Assembly: GCA_025924755.1 (NCBI GenBank)
Contig: JAICHT010000087.1
Span: 1 to 12,391 of the forward strand
DNA from: Chitinophagaceae bacterium
GTDB lineage: Bacteria > Bacteroidota > Bacteroidia > Chitinophagales > Chitinophagaceae
Reading direction: 5' to 3'
Length of the DNA stretch: 12,391 nt
The position numbers and the translations under genes are program-made. Shown here piece by piece: positions 8,801 to 12,391 of this stretch (its first letter is position 1; every line of letters begins with the position of its first letter). The notes beneath the pieces are model-generated. The model had not been told where the DNA came from. It saw only the letters and a program-made list of their open reading frames with translations, and searched no databases.

Positions 8801-8882
8801 AGAAGGCCGTTAAAATAAAAAAGAGCAATTTCCCTTGCCATGTGCGCAGGTAATTACTCTGGTTCGAGTTTAGTTGTTTCAT
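5817..8882 (-). CDS. susC: SusC/RagA-family TonB-dependent outer-membrane glycan importer
   Basis: A 1021-residue outer-membrane transporter that imports oligosaccharides with energy from TonB/ExbBD, working as a complex with the SusD encoded next. The signal peptide ends near NAQ (37-39). Residues about 41-112 are the carboxypeptidase-regulatory-like beta-sandwich (TGKVISDSGQALSGVSV). EQVVVVGYGTQRKRDLTG at 120-137 holds the TonB box region. The plug runs to about 242 with DPLYVVDGI and IESIEVLKDPSSIAIYG. The remainder is the beta-barrel, ending in the aromatic-terminated strand NVTF. The usual AIYGARAANGVI segment reads AIYGLQGGNGVI here, a mild variant. There is no N-terminal STN domain, so control by an ECF sigma/anti-sigma pair of the FecIR type is unlikely. 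It is the first gene of the locus, with 298 bases of non-coding DNA upstream. Confidence 0.97.
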   Translation of the reverse strand: MKQLNSNQSNYLRTWQGKLLFFILTAFSLIGFTQKSNAQNITITGKVISDSGQALSGVSVAVRGTNAGTATNTNGEFTLSAPANGTLTISHVGFTSRTVPINNQQTLTITLSTSAVTALEQVVVVGYGTQRKRDLTGSITVISGDEVANRPSVNPVSSLQGKVAGLTIVNSGQAGASPTVRIRGVNSTNNADPLYVVDGILQTNIDYLNQADIESIEVLKDPSSIAIYGLQGGNGVIIITTKRAKRGQTTVSFQANVGIQKLNNKVKVVDAEGFKTLFARQLQNIGAAPFDFTNYTANTDWQNQIYRTALISNNSLSVANSSEKSTTYFNIGYSNQQGILKYDNYKKYIARLNQEIHITNNIRLGGEINGFYWQQNPPVGGVQNGALWAAPIVPVKAGDGVYYSMPSFQRAQVGNPVAAIDLENGNTLNSGYRVTGNVFAEIKFLKSFTWKSTFYTDLGFNQTRGYGSLPFHFINFGEGATTTDTSYNNLAHTSVNQSQTLYKTYQQDHTLTFDKNLKGGHHLTVLAGFSTLYHYNEFTNGNRTDTSLNIPKNSIFWYLNTAQQSNPGTFGGGASEDASISYLGRVNYAFQNRYLLNVTFRRDGTSKFSPSRQWGNFGSVGVGWVLTDENFMKGVSWADFLKLKASWGTVGNGLNIGNYLSYPALNNANVGIFGNNIYTSVVAAYVPDPNLHWETVEGKDAGFELHTLKNKLNLEVDFYDRKTHDILTTITLPGASGNTGYFTNLGTIDNKGLEISAGWKDRVGTDFSYSVNGNFSVNTNKVESIGNNINFQITNGINLTQSGYSIGYFYGYVQTGIYQTTAELDKTPHMSSSAPGDISYKDVNGDGKIDQNDRTYLGTPFPKYNFGGTIAMGYRGFDLNVDLQGVAGNKIYVARRTATFATLNYEVNRLNAWTAAGTTNVEPILDNTRANNYLFSSYWLEPGDYFRIRTLQLGYTFNTSRSKNSAFKMLRVYISGQNLATFTHATGYTPEVPVSDPVTAGADNGVYPVPAIYSFGVNVTF

Positions 8883-9073
8883 ATGTTATTATTAAAAGTT
8901 ACTGATGTAGAACGAAAGAGATAACTATTTGTGCTTGCTGTTAGGAGCTATTAATGGGAAAGATGATATGCCTGTGCTTGGCTATCAGGTATAGATAGCA
9001 GTCTTTTGCAATGATATTGGTAAGGCAAAGTGTAGCTGGCATCGTCAATATATAATCTGTGCTGTTATTCAGA

Positions 9074-9100
9074 CAATTATATTAAACGAAAAGCTGCAAT
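9074..9100 (-). promoter_or_regulatory. Weak candidate promoter for susC
   Basis: On the minus strand, ATTG (9100-9097) and TATAATTG (9081-9074) resemble the Bacteroidota TTTG and TAnnTTTG boxes with one mismatch each. They are 15 bases apart, shorter than the usual 17-23. It would give a leader of about 185 bases. No better match was found in the gap. Confidence 0.2.
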
Positions 9101-9153
9101 ACTTCTTATGTTTTTTAGCTGTATAAGCCAAAGGCAATAAGAGTGTTGCAGCT
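9092..9153 (-). terminator. Imperfect 13-base inverted repeat, ytxJ terminator or susC operator
   Basis: The arms at 9092-9104 and 9141-9153 have 11 of 13 complementary positions, with 8 perfect ones at the outer ends (AGCTGCAA / TTGCAGCT). The 36-base loop contains a tiny GCC-TTT-GGC hairpin. On the minus strand the structure starts 28 bases after the ytxJ stop and its last arm is followed by TTTCGTTT, which fits a long-looped terminator. The arm at 9092-9104 also overlaps the weak susC -33 candidate, so an operator is an alternative. Read as plus-strand RNA, both mismatches become G-U pairs. Confidence 0.35.
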
Positions 9154-9180
9154 GCTAAAGTAAAATGTAAGGCTGGTATG

Positions 9181-9513
9181 TCAGGCCGCTGCCTGCGCTT
9201 TTATATCATTCATTGATATGCCCATATGGCTTTCGTTAAATACACATTCTCCATTTTTAATAACCAGCACCTGCGGCGACTCGTGGTGTACTTTAAAGGT
9301 TTCAGCCACCGAATTCGATAGCCTCCGGTTGGCAATCAGGTCCAGTAAATAAAAGTCAACATCAGTAGGCTGATCGGCTTTTTGCAAACGCTGAAATGCA
9401 AGGGCACTAATAGAGCAACGGGTACTGTGTTTAAAAATGATCTGCGGTTTTTGTTGCGAGTTTTTTATAATATCGTTCAACTGCTCCTCACTGGTTAAAT
9501 GAATCCAATTCAT
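9181..9513 (-). CDS. ytxJ: YtxJ-type monothiol bacilliredoxin-like protein
   Basis: A 110-residue cytoplasmic thioredoxin-fold protein of the YtxJ family (PF11009, bacillithiol system redox-active protein), normal in length and with no signal peptide. The active-site motif is TRCSIS with C33. The cis-proline loop is ESPQVLVI with P80, and the family's closing strand NGECVFNESHMGIS follows. In the CSIS form only one cysteine is in the active site, which suits removal of bacillithiol from protein thiols (monothiol reduction). C90 is a second, non-motif cysteine. Many Bacteroidota make bacillithiol, so the role is plausible. The gene follows a 42-codon lipoprotein gene after 17 bases and probably shares the promoter at 9704-9732. 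It is not functionally related to the polysaccharide locus. The redox partner and targets are not indicated by the context. Confidence 0.9.
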   Translation of the reverse strand: MNWIHLTSEEQLNDIIKNSQQKPQIIFKHSTRCSISALAFQRLQKADQPTDVDFYLLDLIANRRLSNSVAETFKVHHESPQVLVIKNGECVFNESHMGISMNDIKAQAAA

Positions 9514-9530
9514 ACACTATAATTTAAAAT

Positions 9531-9659
9531 TTATCGGTAACGATAGGCGCCGGAGCCGGTTACGGCCGGACAACCATATTTGCTGCGGGCAACAGAACAG
9601 GAAGTGAATGCAATGATTGCTGTAATTAACAGGATAAAGGATAAGGTTTTGTTTTTCAT
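9531..9659 (-). CDS. 42-residue lipoprotein with a KYGCP motif
   Basis: A short gene read on the minus strand from the ATG at 9659 to TAA at 9531. The product begins MKNKTLSFILLITAIIAFTSC, a complete lipoprotein signal peptide with lipidated C21 in FTSC. It leaves a mature peptide of only 22 residues, CSVARSKYGCPAVTGSGAYRYR. The KYGCP pentamer with C30 recalls very small Bacteroidota lipoproteins whose mature part contains KYGCP, but I know no function for them. Evidence for reality: an intact signal peptide directly behind a consensus promoter at 9704-9732 with a leader of about 40 bases, and tight linkage (17 bases) to ytxJ. The second cysteine, next to a thiol-redox gene, invites a redox idea, but that is speculation. 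Lipidation would leave C30 as the only free thiol. Confidence 0.8.
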   Translation of the reverse strand: MKNKTLSFILLITAIIAFTSCSVARSKYGCPAVTGSGAYRYR

Positions 9660-9703
9660 ATATTGGTTTTGATATTAAACAATTTATCTTGCCGGATATT
9701 TTG

Positions 9704-9732
9704 CAAAGATAACTGGAACGAATCAGGGCAAA
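9704..9732 (-). promoter_or_regulatory. Bacteroidota-type promoter for the small lipoprotein-ytxJ operon
   Basis: On the minus strand, TTTG (9732-9729) is followed after 17 bases by TATCTTTG (9711-9704), an exact match to the primary sigma factor consensus TTTG / TAnnTTTG of this phylum. Transcription would begin near 9697, about 40 bases before the ATG at 9659. It lies in the 163-base divergent gap shared with the Mpl gene. Confidence 0.75.
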
Positions 9733-9822
9733 TGTAGCAGCTTGGTTAATAATATGCAAGCGCAGCCTGATAATTAATTGTTTTCCTGTATATGATTTGC
9801 CTGCTTTCAAAACAATATATTT

Positions 9823-11190
9823 ATGAACATCCATTTAATATCCATAGGCGGCAGTGTGATGCACCAGCTTGCCATAGCACTAAAGCGAAAAGGATACCAG
9901 ATAAGCGGTAGCGATGATGAAATTTTTGAACCCGCCCGTACCAATTTAGAAAAAGAAGGCATTCTACCTGCCGTTATAGGATGGAATCCCGAAAAAATTT
10001 CAACCGAACTCGATGCGGTGATATTAGGCATGCACGCCAAAGCCGATAATCCGGAGCTGTTAAAAGCTAAGGAACTGAACATTCCGATTTATTCTTTTCC
10101 GGAATATATTTATAAAGAAAGCCTTAATAAGACCAGGATAGTAGTAGGCGGCAGCCATGGCAAAACCACCACTACTTCTATGATCATGCATGTATTGAAA
10201 CATGCCGGTAAAGATTTTGATTATTTGGTAGGCGCCCGGCTGGAAGGCTTTGACCAATCCGTAAAAGTTACCGATGCAGCTTATATTGTATGCGAGGGGG
10301 ATGAGTACCCGGCCAGTATTGTAGAAAAGCGGCCTAAGTTTCACTTCCTGTTTCCGCATATTGCGGTGCTTACCGGCATTGCATGGGACCATATCAATAT
10401 CTTTCCCACATTTGAAAATTATGTGGCGCAGTTCCAAATCTTAATCGGAAAAATAAAGTCCGGCGGTCATTTAATTTATAATGAAACGGATGATGTGCTG
10501 AATGATTTAGTGAAAAAAACCCGGCGGGATGATCTGTACTATCATCCATATAGCGTGCCGCCACACACGATAACTGCCGGCAAAACCACCATGAGTATTG
10601 AAGGTGCAGAAGTGCCACTAAAAGTTTTTGGAAACCACAATTTAATGAACGCACAAGCGGCGTGGCTGGTATGCAAACAGCTAACCATTTCTGCCACTCA
10701 GTTTGGTAATGCCATCCGCTCCTTTACCGGTGCTGCCAAGCGCCTGGAACTCGTTGCTCAAAATGACAGCACTATTATTTATAAAGATTTTGCCCATGCG
10801 CCTTCCAAAGTAAAAGCTACTATGGAAGCGGTGAAAGCGCAGTTTCCGGGTAAGAAATTAGTAGCGGTATTGGAACTGCATACGTACAGCAGTTTAAACG
10901 AAACCTTCATGCAGGAGTATAAAGATGTAATGGCTCCGGCAGATGAAGCCGCCGTATTTTTTTCAAAGCATGCACTGGAGTTAAAGCGATTACCAGAGCT
11001 TAAAAAAGAAGTGGTGCAGCAAGGATTTCATTCAAGCAACCTTACGATATGCAATACAAAAGAAGAATTGGAAAAATGGCTGAACGATCAAAAATTTGCA
11101 AACACGGTACTGCTGTTTATGAGTTCGGGCAATTATGACGGATTGAATATAGAAAGCTTTGCTAAAACTATCACGCAAAACAATGCGTAA
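9823..11190 (+). CDS. mpl: Mpl-type UDP-MurNAc:tripeptide ligase
   Basis: A 455-residue Mur ligase, matching Mpl (about 450-460 residues), which attaches the recovered tripeptide L-Ala-gamma-D-Glu-meso-Dap to UDP-MurNAc in cytoplasmic peptidoglycan recycling. In order: an N-terminal Rossmann-like domain opening NIHLISIGGSVMHQLA (2-17, where MurC has a GxGG motif) with GSDDEIFEP at 29-37; the ATP P-loop GGSHGKTTTT at 109-118; the Mg-binding region CEGDEYPAS at 157-165; GIAWDHINIFP at 185-195; NHNLMNAQAA at 271-280; the FTGAAKRLE segment at 301-309; and the C-terminal domain with KDFAHAPSK at 321-329. The last motif has alanine where E. coli Mpl and MurC have the second histidine of HHP. A MurC assignment is less likely because of the Mpl-like IYKDFAHAP and GAAKRLE segments. 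The start follows A/T-rich CAATATATTT. The stop overlaps or abuts the exonuclease reading frame. Confidence 0.9.
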   Translation: MNIHLISIGGSVMHQLAIALKRKGYQISGSDDEIFEPARTNLEKEGILPAVIGWNPEKISTELDAVILGMHAKADNPELLKAKELNIPIYSFPEYIYKESLNKTRIVVGGSHGKTTTTSMIMHVLKHAGKDFDYLVGARLEGFDQSVKVTDAAYIVCEGDEYPASIVEKRPKFHFLFPHIAVLTGIAWDHINIFPTFENYVAQFQILIGKIKSGGHLIYNETDDVLNDLVKKTRRDDLYYHPYSVPPHTITAGKTTMSIEGAEVPLKVFGNHNLMNAQAAWLVCKQLTISATQFGNAIRSFTGAAKRLELVAQNDSTIIYKDFAHAPSKVKATMEAVKAQFPGKKLVAVLELHTYSSLNETFMQEYKDVMAPADEAAVFFSKHALELKRLPELKKEVVQQGFHSSNLTICNTKEELEKWLNDQKFANTVLLFMSSGNYDGLNIESFAKTITQNNA

Positions 11191-11248
11191 TATGAACAAG
11201 GGCACACACAATCCTTTACCTTTACCGCGCATAATTGATGAATCCCGA

Positions 11249-12019
11249 ATGTTACAATTAAAAAAACCACTTGCTTTTATTGACATTGAAGCAACCGGCA
11301 CCAACATCAGTACCGACCGTATCGTAGAAATTGCTATTATCAAATATTTGCCCGATGGCAACCGCAGCGTAAAACGCCGGCTGGTAAATCCGCAAATGCC
11401 GATGGCGCAAAATATTATTGATATCCATGGCATCACCGACGATATGGTGCAGCATGCGCCTACTTTTAAACAATTAGCGCACGAACTAAAACAGTTTTTG
11501 GATAATTGTGATATTGCCTGCTACAATGCTTTTAAATTGGATATGCCGCTTTTGATAGAAGAATTTTTAAAGGCAGAAGTGGAGTTTGATGTAAAAGGAA
11601 GAAAGATTGTAGATGTGCAGAAGATCTTTTATCAAATGGAGCAACGCACCCTTTCTGCCGCATACCGGTTTTATTGTAATAAATCGCTGGAAAATGCACA
11701 CAGCGCCGAGATTGACGCCAATGCAACTGCTGAAATATTGATAGCTCAACTGGAGCGATATCCGCAATTAGGCAATACGGTAGATTCGGTTTTAAAACAA
11801 ATAGGAGAGGACAATATTATTGACTTTGCCCGCCGGTTTGCCTACGATGAAAAGGGCAGGGAAATCTTTAATTTTGGGAAGCATAAAGGTAAGCTGGTAT
11901 CCGATGTTTTAAAAGCAGAACCACAGTATTACGACTGGATGATGAAAGGGGACTTTTCATTAAATACCAAGCAAAAGCTTACCGAGATTTACACCCGCAT
12001 CATGCTAAAAAAATTCTAA
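11249..12019 (+). CDS. DEDDh 3'-5' exonuclease with ExoX-like C-terminal domain
   Basis: A DnaQ/RNase T-fold exonuclease that removes nucleotides from 3' ends with two metal ions. With the start at 11249 it has 256 residues and begins MLQLKKPLAFIDIEATG, as relatives in this phylum usually do. All five catalytic positions are present: D12 and E14 (IDIEATG), D98 (KLDMPLL), H151 (NAHSAEID) and D156. Residues about 205-250 (FNFGKHKGKLVSDVL, YYDWMMKGDF) match the small ExoX-like C-terminal domain. The frame is open further upstream: ATGs at 11159 and 11183 overlap mpl, and one at 11192 lies one base past its stop. The 11192 start (275 residues) would suit operon packing, but the added N-terminus lacks conserved features. 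The biological role (DNA repair, RNA processing or proofreading) is not set by the sequence; it is not fused to a polymerase. Confidence 0.9.
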   Translation: MLQLKKPLAFIDIEATGTNISTDRIVEIAIIKYLPDGNRSVKRRLVNPQMPMAQNIIDIHGITDDMVQHAPTFKQLAHELKQFLDNCDIACYNAFKLDMPLLIEEFLKAEVEFDVKGRKIVDVQKIFYQMEQRTLSAAYRFYCNKSLENAHSAEIDANATAEILIAQLERYPQLGNTVDSVLKQIGEDNIIDFARRFAYDEKGREIFNFGKHKGKLVSDVLKAEPQYYDWMMKGDFSLNTKQKLTEIYTRIMLKKF

Positions 12020-12041
12020 GCCTTACGATTTATTTTTACTC

Positions 12042-12391
12042 GTGGAGAAACTTGTAATAATACCTACTTATAATGAAAAAGAAAATGTGCAGGCAATAGT
12101 GCAGGCCATTTTTGATCTGCAACAGGATTTTCATATTCTTATTATTGACGACGGTTCTCCGGATGGTACGGCTGCTATTGTAAAAAGTTTACAACCTCAA
12201 TATAACAATACTGTTTTTTTAGAAGAGCGCCAGGGCAAGCAAGGCCTAGGTACGGCTTACATATTTGGTTTTAAATGGGCTATAGCCCGCGGCTATGATT
12301 ATATATTTGAAATGGATGCCGACTTCTCGCACAATCCTGCCGACCTGCCGCGTTTGTATGACGCTTGTAAAAACGGTGGCGCCGATGTAGC
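12042..12391 (+). CDS. Polyprenol-phosphate mannose synthase-like GT2 glycosyltransferase, 5' part
   Basis: Residues 1-116 of a GT-A, family 2 glycosyltransferase, cut off by the window end. The reading EKLVIIPTYNEKENV at 2-16, LIIDDGSPDGT at 33-43 (nucleotide-sugar binding), GKQGLGTAYIFGFKWA at 65-80 and FEMDADFSHNP at 89-99 with the metal-binding D92-A-D94 match Dpm1-like enzymes, which transfer mannose (or another hexose) from GDP- or UDP-sugar to a polyprenyl phosphate at the cytoplasmic membrane face. Bacteroidota commonly carry such a gene of about 240-250 residues without membrane segments, but the rest is not visible. GTG at 12042 is chosen as start because it directly precedes EKLVIIPTYNE and no in-frame ATG exists in the 22-base gap after the exonuclease stop. 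Co-transcription with the exonuclease gene is likely. The sugar donor is not known from sequence. Confidence 0.9.
   Translation, partial: MEKLVIIPTYNEKENVQAIVQAIFDLQQDFHILIIDDGSPDGTAAIVKSLQPQYNNTVFLEERQGKQGLGTAYIFGFKWAIARGYDYIFEMDADFSHNPADLPRLYDACKNGGADV

Larger units (their letters stand above)
8883..9180. other. Intergenic region upstream of susC
   Basis: These 298 bases separate the start of susC from the end of ytxJ, both on the minus strand. They should hold the promoter and leader of the polysaccharide locus and the 3' end of the ytxJ transcript. I see an imperfect inverted repeat (9092-9153) and one weak -33/-7 candidate (9074-9100). No convincing gene is present. Confidence 0.6.

Noticed and set aside
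8272..8853. Plus-strand open frames antisense to the 5' end of susC
   Set aside because: Their products are shadow translations of the signal peptide, regulatory-like domain and plug of SusC and resemble nothing known.
8941..9042. A 33-codon minus-strand frame in the gap upstream of susC
   Set aside because: It has an ATG and a stop but no signal peptide, no recognisable motif and no start context. Open frames of this length are expected by chance.
9791..9799. TATGATTTG as a -7 box for mpl
   Set aside because: It has three bases between TA and TTTG instead of two, and no TTTG box lies at a proper distance upstream.
9517..9834. A 105-codon minus-strand frame covering the small lipoprotein and the divergent gap
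   Set aside because: It crosses the promoter and the lipoprotein gene in another frame and its product has no family features. The 42-codon frame explains the region better.
1..12391. Mobile element, phage, CRISPR or defence island
   Set aside because: No transposase, integrase, spaced repeats, tRNA-flanked ends or nuclease-toxin modules were seen. The exonuclease is a common housekeeping-type gene.

Overview
The window looks like chromosomal DNA of a Bacteroidota member, most probably the family Chitinophagaceae. The evidence is a SusC/SusD pair, lipoprotein signals of the CKKDFL type, a TTTG/TAnnTTTG promoter, A/T-rich leaders with no Shine-Dalgarno sequence, and a bacillithiol-type YtxJ protein. 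The family-level placement is an impression from sequence style, not a computed result.

Left part (1-8882, all minus strand): a polysaccharide utilization locus, read from right to left. The order is susC (TonB-dependent glycan importer), susD (glycan-binding lipoprotein), a LamG-domain lipoprotein in the usual place of an auxiliary surface glycan-binding protein, two tandem paralogous glycoside hydrolases of the glucoamylase-like family (PF10091, best fit GH144), and the first 42 codons of another exported protein that runs off the window. GH144 enzymes act on beta-1,2-glucans (endo-glucanase or sophorose-releasing exo-enzyme), so the locus is predicted to capture and degrade a linear or cyclic beta-1,2-glucan. 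The hydrolase nearer susCD is a lipoprotein with an added N-terminal Ig-like domain. Its twin has a plain signal peptide. This suggests one surface enzyme and one periplasmic enzyme. A strong inverted repeat separates the susC-susD-LamG block from the hydrolase block. No regulator of the locus lies in the window.

Middle (8883-9822): a 298-base gap upstream of susC that holds an imperfect inverted repeat and a weak promoter candidate. Next come ytxJ and, just upstream of it on the minus strand, a 42-codon lipoprotein gene (9531-9659). A well-matched Bacteroidota promoter at 9704-9732 drives this pair.

Right part (9823-12391, plus strand): a closely spaced housekeeping cluster. It contains an Mpl-type murein tripeptide ligase (peptidoglycan recycling), a DEDDh 3'-5' exonuclease with an ExoX-like C-terminal domain, and the 5' part of a polyprenol-phosphate mannose synthase-like glycosyltransferase with a GTG start. 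Nothing in the window is a mobile element, CRISPR array, tRNA or rRNA. The most interesting material is the beta-1,2-glucan locus with its duplicated, differently addressed enzymes, and the tiny lipoprotein linked to ytxJ.
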